Shown here piece by piece: positions 42,928 through 52,289 of a stretch of DNA of 62,544 nucleotides (within the stretch, counting starts at the first letter, position 1; each line of letters begins with the position of its first letter). The DNA lies in contig NZ_NFJK01000020.1 in assembly GCF_002159845.1 (NCBI RefSeq), positions 1 through 62,544 on the forward strand, written 5' to 3'. A program made the translations under genes and the position numbers. Under the pieces are notes generated by a model that saw nothing but the letters and a program-made list of their open reading frames with translations, did not search any database and was not told the origin of the DNA. The DNA is from Anaeromassilibacillus sp. An250. Lineage in GTDB: Bacteria > Bacillota > Clostridia > Oscillospirales > Acutalibacteraceae.

Positions 42928-43998
42928 ATGAATCATAAATGGAAACGGACCATGTCCGTGCTTTTGGCGATGGGCACGGTTGCTCTCTCCATCCCGGCGC
43001 AGGGCTTCGCCGCGTCCGTGGATACGTCGGAAAAGGTGCTGTCCAATCTGGGGATCACCGATTCCGTGTTGGTGGGCTCCAACGTCGAAGTGACCCGCGG
43101 CCAATTCGCACAGCTTTTATTGAATACGTCGTCCTTTAAGGGGAAGGCGGGAACAACTGTCAACTATCGCCGCTTCAGCGATGTTGCGGCGGATCATACG
43201 TATGCTACGGCAATCAATGTTGCAACCCAGCAGGGATGGATGACCGGCTATCTGGACGGCACATTCAAACCCGACCAGCCGGTCAAGCTGCGCGAGGCCG
43301 TGTATGGGGTGTTGGCGTTGCTCGGATATACCAACGAGGACTTTACTGGGGATCAGACGCAGGGGCGCATGTCCATGTACTATTCGAAAGAACTGGACGA
43401 CGGCTTGGCGTTGGTCTCGATGGAATCCAATTTGACCATGTCCAACTGTAAATCCTTGCTCTATAACACGCTCAAGGCGGCCAACAAATCCGGGAGCATG
43501 TATGGACAGATCTTTGACTGCGAACTGGATGCGGATGGCGAAATCAACTATCTGAAATTATCCGACAACAATGTAAATGGTCCGATCGAAGTAACAGATA
43601 GCAAGGACATCGGCGATATCCTGCCGTTCAGTGAAGAAAACGCCACGTATATCATCGACGGCGAAGTGGGATATAACCTCGACTACAACAGCGTAGATGT
43701 GGGGGATGTCGTCTACTACAGCAGCAAAACGCGCACGGTTTGGGTTTACCAGGACCATCGCGACAGCGGCGAAGTGACGGGCATTGTCTATGACAATTCC
43801 AGCTCGATGATCCCAGTGGCCGTCTATGTGGATGGAACGAAGTACACCATCGAAAGCGAAGAGATGCAGTATGCATTCTCCACATTGGGCGAGGTGCATG
43901 TGGGCGACGAGATCACAGTGGTATACGACGATGAGTCCAGCACAGACGATGCGGACAGCTATAATTTTGTATTGAAGGGGTACCTGCTCGATGACTGA
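42928..43998 (+). CDS. Secreted SLH-domain protein of the efflux operon
   Basis: 356 residues. Signal peptide (KRTMSVLLAMGTVALSIPAQGFAA), then one or two S-layer homology repeats (about 45-130: VTRGQFAQLLL, YRRFSDVAADHTYATAINVATQQGWMTGY, GTFKPDQPVKLREAVYGVLALLG). The rest (about 180-356) is beta-rich with VGDVVYYSSKTRTVWVY and VGDEITVVYDD, no known family. SLH repeats bind pyruvylated secondary cell-wall polymer. ATG 42928 follows GAGGTGATA. The stop overlaps the start of the adaptor gene, tying it to the exporter: it may anchor or extend the pump at the wall. Confidence 0.85.
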   Translation: MNHKWKRTMSVLLAMGTVALSIPAQGFAASVDTSEKVLSNLGITDSVLVGSNVEVTRGQFAQLLLNTSSFKGKAGTTVNYRRFSDVAADHTYATAINVATQQGWMTGYLDGTFKPDQPVKLREAVYGVLALLGYTNEDFTGDQTQGRMSMYYSKELDDGLALVSMESNLTMSNCKSLLYNTLKAANKSGSMYGQIFDCELDADGEINYLKLSDNNVNGPIEVTDSKDIGDILPFSEENATYIIDGEVGYNLDYNSVDVGDVVYYSSKTRTVWVYQDHRDSGEVTGIVYDNSSSMIPVAVYVDGTKYTIESEEMQYAFSTLGEVHVGDEITVVYDDESSTDDADSYNFVLKGYLLDD

Positions 43999-45796
43999 TA
44001 CAGATGATGTGAAGTTCAACACAGCAGAACTTGAGAATTTACAGCCAAAGCGTTCCTTCTTCCGCAGAAAAAATAAAACCGGCAGAAAGCGTCCCAAATG
44101 GAAAAAGTTTGTCAAAATTATCATTGCCTTGGTGCTGGTGGCAACCCTGGCCTTTGCCGGGTTCCACATCCTCAATCGAAACGAAGGCTCCAATGGGATG
44201 GAATCCGAAACACGGACGGCCACGGTCGAGCGGCAGACGATCCAGTCGTCGATTTCCTCCTCCGGCACATTGGCCGCTTTGGATACATACACCATCACCT
44301 CCCTGGTTTCCGGAGAGGTCATCAGCGCGGATTTTGAAAAGGGCGACCAGGTGGAAAAGGGCGATGTCTTGTACCGCATTGACACCGGGGACGTGGACGA
44401 ACGTATTGAGTCCGCGCAGACCTCCTTGGAACGCGCGCAGGAGCGTTACCAGGAGGCGCAGGAAAACTACGATGAGGCGGCCGAGGACTACCAGTCCCTT
44501 GATTATGTCTCCCCGGAGGAAGGCTATGTACAGGCGGTCTATGTGGAAGTAGGGGACACCGTCAACAGTGGCGACAAGCTGGTTGACCTCTATAATGACC
44601 GGACAATGGTCCTCAAGGTGCCGTTTTTGAATACGGATGCCAACCAGATTTCCGCCGGCGATACGGCCCAGGTGCAGATTTTGGAAACCTATGAAACCGT
44701 GAGCGGTACGGTGACGGCGGTGAGCTCCATGGAGCAGACGCTCAGCGGCGGCAGCGTTGTCCGGATGGTGACCATTGAAGTGGGGAACCCGGGCGGGATC
44801 TCCACGTCCAGCACGGCGGCAGCCACAGTCAACGGCTTGGCGTGCAGCGGCGACGGGACGTTCACCGCAAAGCTGGAAGAGACGGTCACCGCCGATCACG
44901 GCGGGGAAATTGCGTCGATGGCCGTGGAAGAGGGAAGCTATGTCCATGAGGGCGCAACGTTGTTTACCTATACGCAGGAGTCGGCGGACGATGCGCTCCA
45001 AACGGTCCAGGATTCCTTGGAAACGGCGGAACAGAGCGTAGAAGATGCCGAGAGCGAATTGGAGAATACGCAGGATAGTTTGGAGGACTATGAGATCACC
45101 GCGCCGATTTCCGGCCAAGTGATTGTCAAAAATACAAAAGCCGGCGATACGCTCAACAGCGGAGGAGACAGCAACACGGCGATGGCGATCATATACGATA
45201 TGTCGGCGCTCACCTTTGACATGTATGTGGATGAGCTTGACGTCCTCGATGTAGAGGTCGGGCAGAAGGTGGAAGTCACAGTGGATGCGTTTGAAGGGGA
45301 GACCTTCACCGGGCAGGTGACGAACGTCAGCCTGGAGAGCACTTCGAGCAACGGCGTCACCCAATACCCCGTGACGGTCCAGATGGACGAAGTGGGGGAT
45401 CTGCTCCCCGGTATGAACGTCAACGGCGAGATCATCATCGACGAGGCGGAGAACGCGCTGGCGATCCCGGCGCAGGCGCTGCAGCGCGGCAATGTCGTCT
45501 ATGTGCAGGACGACAGCGTTACAGAGGCGCAGGGCAATGTCCCGGCTGGGTTCCGCTCCGTAGAGGTAGAGACCGGCTTGATCAGCGAGGATTATGTAGA
45601 GATTAAGAGCGGCCTCTCCGAAGGGGACGTCGTCTACATTGACCCGACCACATCGACCGACAGCACCACCATGATGGGCATGGGCGGCATGCCCGGCGGT
45701 GGAATGCCTGGCGGTGGCGGTGGAATGCCTGGCGGCGGTGGCGGCATGCCTGGCGGTGGCGGCGGTGGCCGCGGCGGACCGGGAGGTGGATTCTAA
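43991..45796 (+). CDS. HlyD/MacA-like membrane fusion adaptor with Gly/Met-rich tail
   Basis: 601 residues. Basic cytoplasmic N-terminus, one transmembrane anchor (about 38-58: KIIIALVLVATLAFAGFHIL), a lipoyl/barrel-sandwich half (VSGEVISADFEKGDQVEKGDVL), a coiled-coil hairpin (two acidic helices with ERAQERYQEAQENYDEA and later ETAEQSVEDAESELENTQ), the second lipoyl half (ITAPISGQVIVKNTKAGD), beta-barrel and membrane-proximal domains. The tail is a repeat of GGMPGGG units with Arg. It is longer than MacA, with two sandwich inserts. It joins the SLH protein to the ABC exporter. Confidence 0.9.
   Translation: MTDTDDVKFNTAELENLQPKRSFFRRKNKTGRKRPKWKKFVKIIIALVLVATLAFAGFHILNRNEGSNGMESETRTATVERQTIQSSISSSGTLAALDTYTITSLVSGEVISADFEKGDQVEKGDVLYRIDTGDVDERIESAQTSLERAQERYQEAQENYDEAAEDYQSLDYVSPEEGYVQAVYVEVGDTVNSGDKLVDLYNDRTMVLKVPFLNTDANQISAGDTAQVQILETYETVSGTVTAVSSMEQTLSGGSVVRMVTIEVGNPGGISTSSTAAATVNGLACSGDGTFTAKLEETVTADHGGEIASMAVEEGSYVHEGATLFTYTQESADDALQTVQDSLETAEQSVEDAESELENTQDSLEDYEITAPISGQVIVKNTKAGDTLNSGGDSNTAMAIIYDMSALTFDMYVDELDVLDVEVGQKVEVTVDAFEGETFTGQVTNVSLESTSSNGVTQYPVTVQMDEVGDLLPGMNVNGEIIIDEAENALAIPAQALQRGNVVYVQDDSVTEAQGNVPAGFRSVEVETGLISEDYVEIKSGLSEGDVVYIDPTTSTDSTTMMGMGGMPGGGMPGGGGGMPGGGGGMPGGGGGGRGGPGGGF
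45672..45793 (+). repeat. Tandem GGMPGGG-coding repeat in the adaptor gene
   Basis: Imperfect repeats of the unit ggcggtggaatgcctggc encode the Met/Gly/Pro tail. Such tracts can change length by slippage. Boundaries are approximate. Confidence 0.7.
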
Positions 45797-45797
45797 G

Positions 45798-46523
45798 ATG
45801 GCACAAACACATACCGGTACGCAGCCGCTCATTTCCCTCCAGAATATCTATAAGATCTATCAGATGGGCGATATGGAGGTGCGCGCAAACGACGGGATTT
45901 CCCTCGACATTTACCGGGGCGAGTTTGTCTCCATCGTGGGAAAGTCCGGAAGCGGCAAATCCACCATTATGAATATCATCGGCGCGCTCGATGTGCCCAC
46001 CGAGGGAAAATATATCCTCAATGGCCAGGACGTGAGCGAAATGGAGGACGATAGCCTTGCGGAGATCCGCAATAAGACCATTGGGTTTGTCTTCCAGCAG
46101 TACAACCTGCTTCCCAAGCAGAACCTCCTGGAAAATGTGGAGCTGCCCCTGATCTATGCGGGAGTGGGAAAAAAGGAGCGCACAGAGCGCTCGCTGGAAT
46201 CGCTGGAACGGGTGGGGCTGCGCGACAAGTGGCGGTATATGCCGCAGCAGCTTTCCGGCGGCCAGCAGCAGCGTGTGTCCATCGCGCGGGCGTTGGTGGG
46301 AAACCCTTCCCTGATTCTGGCGGACGAACCCACCGGCGCATTGGATTCCAAAACGGGCCGGGAGGTCCTGGACTTCCTCAAGCAGCTGCATGAGGAGGGG
46401 AACACCGTAGTTATTATCACCCACGACAATTCCATTGCAGTGGAGGCCGAGCGCGTGGTCAAGATCAGCGATGGAAAAATTATATTTGACGGAGACGTGA
46501 AGGCCTATGAGTCAATCCTTTAG
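45798..46523 (+). CDS. ABC exporter ATPase, MacB/LolD type
   Basis: 241 residues. Walker A GKSGSGKST (48-56), Q-loop FVFQQYNLLP, signature LSGGQQQR, Walker B LILADEPTGALDS and the H-loop THD. Drives the permease encoded next, whose ATG lies inside this gene's end. The start ATG 45798 follows GGGAGGTGG. Confidence 0.95.
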   Translation: MAQTHTGTQPLISLQNIYKIYQMGDMEVRANDGISLDIYRGEFVSIVGKSGSGKSTIMNIIGALDVPTEGKYILNGQDVSEMEDDSLAEIRNKTIGFVFQQYNLLPKQNLLENVELPLIYAGVGKKERTERSLESLERVGLRDKWRYMPQQLSGGQQQRVSIARALVGNPSLILADEPTGALDSKTGREVLDFLKQLHEEGNTVVIITHDNSIAVEAERVVKISDGKIIFDGDVKAYESIL

Positions 46524-47676
46524 GCTTGCGCTCAAGAGCATCGCAAGCAGCAAAATGCGCTCCTTCCTGACCATGCTGGGCATCATCATCGGTGTGGCGT
46601 CCGTCATCCTCCTGGTCAGCTTGATGCAGGGAATGACGAACTATATCTCGGACAGCTTTTCCGATTTGGGGACGGACCAGGTCAGCGTTTCCGTCACCAA
46701 TACGGATACCCGAAACGTGGACGTCGACACCATGTATGAATTCCTGGAGGAACAACAGGACTTGTTTGCTGCGATGAGCCCGACCGTTTCCGTGGGGGGA
46801 ACGCTGAAAAATGGTACGGAGAGCTCCACCACCGCTTCGATTTCCGGTGTTGGGGAGGATTATCTGAATATCCAGGCGCTGGAGCTCTCCATGGGACGTT
46901 TTATCCAATACTCGGACATTTTGTCGCGGCAAAAGGTCTGCGTGATCGGTTCCTATGTGGCACAGGAACTTTTTGCGGGGGAATCAGCGTTGAATCAGAC
47001 GCTGAAAATCAATGGCGAAGCCTATACTGTGGTCGGCGTTTTACAGGAGAAGGCCGATTCCGAAGAAGGATCGTCGGATGACTGCGTCTATCTTCCGTAT
47101 TCGGTCGCAACGAAGCTTTCATTCAGTGCGGATATTTCCAGCTATGTCTTTACCGTGAAAAACACGGATTACATGGAGCAGGCTAAAAGCGTTTTGGAGG
47201 ACTATCTCTATGGGATTTTCATGAACGAAGACCTGTACAATGTGACCAGCCTCTCCGAAATGTTGGAGATGGTCACCTCCATGACCGATATGATGACGAT
47301 GCTGTTGGTGGGGATTGCCGCAATCTCCCTATTGGTGGCCGGCATTGGGATCATGAACATCATGCTGGTATCCGTCACAGAACGCACGCGGGAAATTGGC
47401 ATCCGCAAGTCCCTTGGCGCGAAGCGCCGTACCATTTTGCAGCAGTTCGTCATTGAAGCGGGCGTGACCAGCTCCCTGGGCGGGATTGCCGGCATTGTGA
47501 TTGGCTGTATATTGACGCCACTCACAGGCAATTTGATCGGGTTCGAGTCAACCCCCTCGATCAGTGCGATTTTGGTTTCCTTTGGCGTTTCGGCTGGGAT
47601 CGGCATCATCTTTGGTTATATGCCGGCGCGCCGGGCGGCAAACCTGAACCCGATCGACGCCTTGCGCAGCGAATAG
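46507..47676 (+). CDS. MacB-like ABC exporter permease
   Basis: 389 residues. One N-terminal span (FLTMLGIIIGVASVILLVSLM), a periplasm-type MacB core domain (about 45-260), and three C-terminal spans (FtsX domain with ERTREIGIRKSLGAKRRTI). This is the usual MacB permease without a fused ATPase. With the adaptor and SLH protein it should form an envelope exporter for peptides, lipids or drugs. Confidence 0.94.
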   Translation: MSQSFRLALKSIASSKMRSFLTMLGIIIGVASVILLVSLMQGMTNYISDSFSDLGTDQVSVSVTNTDTRNVDVDTMYEFLEEQQDLFAAMSPTVSVGGTLKNGTESSTTASISGVGEDYLNIQALELSMGRFIQYSDILSRQKVCVIGSYVAQELFAGESALNQTLKINGEAYTVVGVLQEKADSEEGSSDDCVYLPYSVATKLSFSADISSYVFTVKNTDYMEQAKSVLEDYLYGIFMNEDLYNVTSLSEMLEMVTSMTDMMTMLLVGIAAISLLVAGIGIMNIMLVSVTERTREIGIRKSLGAKRRTILQQFVIEAGVTSSLGGIAGIVIGCILTPLTGNLIGFESTPSISAILVSFGVSAGIGIIFGYMPARRAANLNPIDALRSE

Positions 47677-47830
47677 CGTTTGCCGGGCTAGGGCATGTGC
47701 AATTGTGCGGCGTTGGAATCTTCCCTCAAACCTCCTAATTCCATTGGCGGCGCCGCTTTTGTTATAAAGAAGATTCCAACACGCGTCCCGAAAGGATGGC
47801 TTCCAACATGCCCTCCTGATTTATATAGAA

Positions 47831-47865
47831 AAGAGCACGGTAGCCATAGAAGCTACCGTGCTCTT
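47831..47865. terminator. Bidirectional terminator between convergent operons
   Basis: aagagcacggtagc (47831-47844) pairs perfectly with gctaccgtgctctt (47852-47865), 14 bp with a 7-base loop, then cactttttcg. It ends both the exporter operon and the leftward methyltransferase. Confidence 0.88.
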
Positions 47866-47907
47866 CACTTTTTCGTAAAAATGGAAGTGGATGCGGCAAA
47901 CCGTATG

Positions 47908-49137
47908 TTAAACAATCTGGAACAGATAGAATTTCAAATAATCCGTCTCGGGTACATTCCAGAGGATGGGATGGTCGGGGGATTGCTGGCGGGCCTCGAT
48001 TTGCCGCAGGGAAACGCCCGCGTCAAAGGCCGCGCTACGCAGCATGTCCCGGAACAGTGCGTCCGTCATGAAATGCGAGCAGGAGCAGGTGGCCAGATAG
48101 CCACCGCGCGGCAGGAGCTTCATCGCGCGGAGGTTGATCTCCTTGTAGCCGCGGATCGCGTGGTCCACCGTTTGGCGCGATTTGGTAAACGCAGGCGGGT
48201 CCAGGATCACAAAATCGTAGTCACTTTTGGAGCCGCAGGGCAAAGAGGGGAGAAGGTCAAACACATTTGCCGCCTCAAAGTCCATCCGGTCGAGGAGCCC
48301 GTTCCGGCGGGCGTTTTCCCGCGCCATGTCCACAGCGGATTCCGAAATATCCACGCAGCGGACATGCGCCGCGCCGCCCTTCGCCGCGTTTAAACCAAAC
48401 GAGCCCGTGTGCGTAAAGCAGTCCAGCACGCGCTTTCCCCTGCTCAGGCGGGCGACCGCCTGCCGGTTGTATTTTTGATCCAGGAAGAAGCCGGTCTTTT
48501 GCCCGTTCTCGAAGTCCACCAGATAGCGGATGCCATTCTCCACAATTTCGGTCTGCGTGCTTTCCGGGACCGGGCTGCCGTCCAAGGGGAAGAAGCCCTT
48601 GTTTTGCTCCATGCCTTCCCGCTCACGGATGGCGACGTCGTTGCGCTCGTAGACACCGCGGATGTCTTGGCCGTCCTCCCGGAGGATGCGGACCAGCAGG
48701 GGGAACAGCATGGATTTCCGCTGCTCCACGCCCAGGCTGAGCGTCTGTGTAACCAGGATGTCGTTGAACCGGTCCACCGTCAGGCCGGGGAAGGAATCCG
48801 CCTCCCCAAAGATAACCCGGCAGCAGGCGAGGTCGTCCCCCATGACCGTCTTGCGGTATTCCCAGGCATAGCGCAGGCGGCGCTCCCAAAAGGCTTCGTC
48901 AAAGCGGTCGTTTGCATTGGTCGAGAGAAGCCGGACCCGGATCTTGGAGTGGCTGTTGAAAAAGCCGGTGCCCAAGTACCGCCCGCGTGGGCTGATGATG
49001 TCCACCAATGCGCCGTCGTTGCATCCGGCTTCGCCCTCCACCAGTTCGGTGTGGTAAATCCACGGATGGCCGGATTTGATGCTGTTTTCTGCCTTGCGGG
49101 TGACTTCCACCCGCGGATAGGTACGCTCCTGTTTCAT
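47908..49137 (-). CDS. rlmI: RlmI-like 23S rRNA (cytosine-C5) methyltransferase
   Basis: 409 residues. N-terminal PUA domain (about 1-80: KAENSIKSGHPWIYHTELVEG...), an EEHEE-like region, and a SAM-dependent methyltransferase domain with DCFTHTGSFGLNAAKGGA, VDISESAVDMA and ILDPPAFTKS, and CSCSHFM, where the Cys fits C5-methylation. RlmI methylates C1962 in E. coli; the same-family alternative is a related rRNA methylase. ATG 49137 has GGAG six bases upstream; the longer starts have none. Confidence 0.85.
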   Translation of the reverse strand: MKQERTYPRVEVTRKAENSIKSGHPWIYHTELVEGEAGCNDGALVDIISPRGRYLGTGFFNSHSKIRVRLLSTNANDRFDEAFWERRLRYAWEYRKTVMGDDLACCRVIFGEADSFPGLTVDRFNDILVTQTLSLGVEQRKSMLFPLLVRILREDGQDIRGVYERNDVAIREREGMEQNKGFFPLDGSPVPESTQTEIVENGIRYLVDFENGQKTGFFLDQKYNRQAVARLSRGKRVLDCFTHTGSFGLNAAKGGAAHVRCVDISESAVDMARENARRNGLLDRMDFEAANVFDLLPSLPCGSKSDYDFVILDPPAFTKSRQTVDHAIRGYKEINLRAMKLLPRGGYLATCSCSHFMTDALFRDMLRSAAFDAGVSLRQIEARQQSPDHPILWNVPETDYLKFYLFQIV

Positions 49138-49265
49138 AATGCGCTCCATTTCTAATAAAATTAACTGGGCATTGCCCTGTTTGGTTTCTACTGTTTGCCG
49201 GGCGTGAAACATGCCCGCCGCTTTTGAGGGCAGCGGGGCGCCCCGGTAACGCCGGCTTGCGCTTT

Positions 49266-49271
49266 ATTATA
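49266..49271 (-). promoter_or_regulatory. Likely -10 of the methyltransferase gene
   Basis: On the minus strand TGCTATAAT is an extended -10 element, about 130 bases before the start codon. No clear -35 (tcctcc), fitting an extended -10 promoter. Confidence 0.5.
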
Positions 49272-49368
49272 GCACAAATCCCCTGCGAGGAGGAGACAGC
49301 CGGGCCGATTTTTCCCACAAAAGGATACAGGTGAGAAAGCGGGGGTGGAATAATTTCCAGTTCTGCGT

Positions 49369-49724
49369 TATAATAACAGAAGCGTATAGGCCTGTTATCA
49401 CAAAGGACAGGTCTGCGGGGATGCTGTAGGGGGAACAGAAGGTTGCCCCGCGCGGGAACTCTCAATGGAAGGACAAATGGAAGAGAATCCGCCAGCCGCC
49501 CGTATCCTAGGGGAATTGCGAAGGGATTGCATCCATCGAAACCGGTCCATTTGTAGATCGTTTCGTGTCTTGCCGGGCCATGGCAAGCGGCATGGGAGAT
49601 CGAAAAAGCGGCTATTTTTGAATTGCGTACGGAATCCGGAGGCACGTCCGCCAAAAACAGAGATGCAAATGGATGGTGTACCGCACATTTTCCCCTGAAA
49701 AATATATATTGTAAAGGAACCGAT
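49369..49724 (+). promoter_or_regulatory. Promoter and long leader of the DEAD-box helicase gene
   Basis: TATAAT (49369-49374) with a poor -35 predicts a start near 49381 and a 344-base leader. The leader has hairpins such as cctgt/acagg (49390-49412 area) and cttgcc/ggcaag (49573-49590 area), GC-rich then AT-rich before the start. A 77-codon frame (49465-49698) has no ribosome site. Long leaders are common on cold-shock RNA-helicase mRNAs. Confidence 0.45.
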
Positions 49725-51353
49725 ATGACATTTCAACAATTGGGGATTATCCCATCCATCTTGAACGCATTGAAAAAGGAGGCATATACCGCCCCGACTC
49801 CGATTCAGGAGCAGGCGATCCCTCCGGTCTTGAAAAAGAAGGATCTTTTGGGCTGCGCCCAGACGGGCACGGGAAAGACGGCGGCTTTTGCTGTGCCAAT
49901 CCTTCAGCTTCTTGCCGAACAGGGCAGCGTACATCCCAAGAAGATCCGCGCCCTGGTTCTCACTCCCACGCGGGAGCTGGCCCTCCAGATTCAGGAGAGC
50001 TTTGCGGCATATGGCCGCTTCCTTCCGTTAAAGACCTGCGTGATCTTCGGCGGCGTGCCGCAGAACCCGCAGGTGCAGCAGCTCAAAAAGGGCGTCGACG
50101 TCCTGGTGGCAACGCCGGGCCGGTTGAACGACCTGATTGGGCAGGGATTTATCAAATTGAAGGATGTACAGATCTTTGTGCTGGATGAAGCGGACCGCAT
50201 GCTGGATATGGGCTTCATCCACGACGTCAAAAAGGTGATTGAACAATTGCCGAAGAAGCGGCAGACCCTCCTGTTTTCGGCCACCATGCCGAAGGAGATC
50301 GAAGAGCTGGCGGATACCATCCTGCACAACCCGGCAAAAGTCAGCGTGACGCCGCCGGCGACCACGGTGGAGGCCATTGAACAGAGCGTGTACTTTGTCG
50401 ATAAAGAGAACAAGCGCCGCCTGCTGATCCACCTTTTGCAAAATCCCGAAATCGAATCCGCCCTGGTGTTTACCCGCACAAAGCACGGAGCGGACCGCGT
50501 TGTGCGCGAGCTGAAAAAAGCGAATATCCAGGCGGCCGCCATCCATGGCGACAAGTCCCAGAATGCGCGCCAGAAGGCCCTCGGCGATTTCAAGCAGCAT
50601 AGGACCCGCGTGCTCGTCGCCACGGACATCGCTGCGCGCGGCATCGACATCGAGGAGCTTTCGCACGTCATCAACTACGACATCCCGGAGGTGCCGGAGA
50701 CCTATGTACACCGCATCGGGCGCACGGGCCGCGCGGGGATGTCCGGGATTGCGTTTTCGTTTTGCGATATCAACGAGAAGGCGGACTTCGAGCGCATTGA
50801 AAAGCTGATCGGCAAGCAGGTCCCCGAAGTGGCGGATCATCCGTATCCGATGCAGAATACTACGCCGGTGCCAAAATCGGAGCTGCGACGGAACCGCGGG
50901 CAGCGCCCGGCGGCCCCGCAGCAGGCACAGCCGCGCAAACAAAAGGCGGCGCCTCCCCAGGAGGCAAAGCCGAAGAAATCTTCCAAGAGGCCGGCGCAGA
51001 AAGCGGCTGCTGCGCCCTCCGCACCCAAGGTACAGCCAGCTGCGCCGAAGAAGAGCAATTCCATCTTTCCACAGCCGACGGGCGGGAAGCGCATGGAGCC
51101 CCTCACGGAATTCCCATCGTTGCAGGATGTTTTGCCCAAACAGCGTCCCACCCTGCTGAGCAAGACGGAAGGGGGCAAAAAGCCCCGCCAATACCGCGAC
51201 CCGGTCCCCGGAGGACGCGGGATGCAGGCAAAACCTGCCCAGCAAAGGCGCGCCAAAGCGCCGCATCCGGTGATCCAGCGCGCCGAACCTGCGCGCAAAC
51301 GCCCGGTGGATCAACCCTTGGGGCAGACGCGCTTTGGAAGCCGGCGGGGTTGA
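49725..51353 (+). CDS. DEAD-box RNA helicase, RhlE-like
   Basis: 542 residues. Q motif ([13 protein letters not shown]), Walker A AQTGTGKT (45-52), [42 protein letters not shown] and HRIGRTGR. The C-terminal third (about 375-542) is a basic Ala/Pro/Lys/Gln-rich tail that likely binds RNA. Unwinds structured RNA in ribosome assembly or mRNA decay. ATG 49725 follows AAAGGA. The next gene starts 3 bases after its stop. Confidence 0.93.
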   Translation: MTFQQLGIIPSILNALKKEAYTAPTPIQEQAIPPVLKKKDLLGCAQTGTGKTAAFAVPILQLLAEQGSVHPKKIRALVLTPTRELALQIQESFAAYGRFLPLKTCVIFGGVPQNPQVQQLKKGVDVLVATPGRLNDLIGQGFIKLKDVQIFVLDEADRMLDMGFIHDVKKVIEQLPKKRQTLLFSATMPKEIEELADTILHNPAKVSVTPPATTVEAIEQSVYFVDKENKRRLLIHLLQNPEIESALVFTRTKHGADRVVRELKKANIQAAAIHGDKSQNARQKALGDFKQHRTRVLVATDIAARGIDIEELSHVINYDIPEVPETYVHRIGRTGRAGMSGIAFSFCDINEKADFERIEKLIGKQVPEVADHPYPMQNTTPVPKSELRRNRGQRPAAPQQAQPRKQKAAPPQEAKPKKSSKRPAQKAAAAPSAPKVQPAAPKKSNSIFPQPTGGKRMEPLTEFPSLQDVLPKQRPTLLSKTEGGKKPRQYRDPVPGGRGMQAKPAQQRRAKAPHPVIQRAEPARKRPVDQPLGQTRFGSRRG

Positions 51354-51356
51354 TGT

Positions 51357-52289
51357 ATGGCGATCAACAAGCTGGTGATGGCGGCGCTGAAGGCGCTGTC
51401 CTATCCGGATATTGATATCAAGCGCAACTACAAATGGGAGCGGCAAGTGGAAAATGTGGCGCACTACCACTACCTCAAGCCTTTTTACAAAGCGTGGGAT
51501 CACAAGGTTTCCTGCGGGGATCACGAGGTCCCGGTGCGCATCTTTTCCCCACCGGGGAGGATGCGCCATGCGATCCTGCTCTTTTTCCACGGCGGCGGCT
51601 GGGTCTTGGGGAACATCGATTCCTATGATAAGGTGTGCGCAAACATGGCCCGCCTGACCAACCATCTGGTCGTCTCGGTGGACTACCGGCTGGCGCCGGA
51701 ATATAAATTTCCCGCGGCGCCCGAGGACTGCTATGCGGTTGCGCGGGAAATCTTTCTTCACACAAACCTTTTGAACACCCCGGCGGAGAATATCACCCTG
51801 ATTGGGGATAGCGCAGGAGCCAACCTTGCGGCGGTTGTCTCCCTGATGGCGCGCGACCGGGGGGAATTCCTTCCGCGCCGGCAGATCTTAATCTATCCGG
51901 CAACCTACAACGATCATACGGAACATTCCTTTTTTGATTCGGTGCGGGAAAACGGGACGGATTACTTATTGACCTCCAAGCGCGTCTGCGATTATATGGA
52001 CTTATATAAGAGCAGTGACGAGGATTTGCACAATCCATATTTTGCCCCGCTGTTGGCCAAGAGCCTGGCAGATCAGCCGGATACGCTGGTCATCACGGCG
52101 GAGTACGACCCATTGCGCGACGAGGGGGAGGAGTATGCACGAAAACTGCGGAAATTCGGCAACCAGGTACAGCTGCACCGCGTTGCGGACGGCCTGCACG
52201 GGTTCTTCTCCCTTCCGCCGAGCTTCCCGCAGGTGAAAGAATGCTATGAAATCATCAACCGTTTTTTGAGCGAGGTGCCGCAAGAGTGA
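51357..52289 (+). CDS. Alpha/beta-hydrolase of the hormone-sensitive-lipase type
   Basis: 310 residues. Oxyanion motif HGGGWV, nucleophile in GDSAGAN, Asp in EYDPLRDEG and His in LHGFFS. Esterase or lipase of the HSL family with a helical N-terminal cap. Its stop overlaps the start of the acyltransferase-like gene. The pairing suggests that it removes or recycles an acyl group handled by that protein. Confidence 0.9.
   Translation: MAINKLVMAALKALSYPDIDIKRNYKWERQVENVAHYHYLKPFYKAWDHKVSCGDHEVPVRIFSPPGRMRHAILLFFHGGGWVLGNIDSYDKVCANMARLTNHLVVSVDYRLAPEYKFPAAPEDCYAVAREIFLHTNLLNTPAENITLIGDSAGANLAAVVSLMARDRGEFLPRRQILIYPATYNDHTEHSFFDSVRENGTDYLLTSKRVCDYMDLYKSSDEDLHNPYFAPLLAKSLADQPDTLVITAEYDPLRDEGEEYARKLRKFGNQVQLHRVADGLHGFFSLPPSFPQVKECYEIINRFLSEVPQE

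Noticed and set aside
49465-49698. 77-codon frame in the helicase leader
   Set aside because: No ribosome site, Arg/His/Pro-rich; probably untranslated leader.
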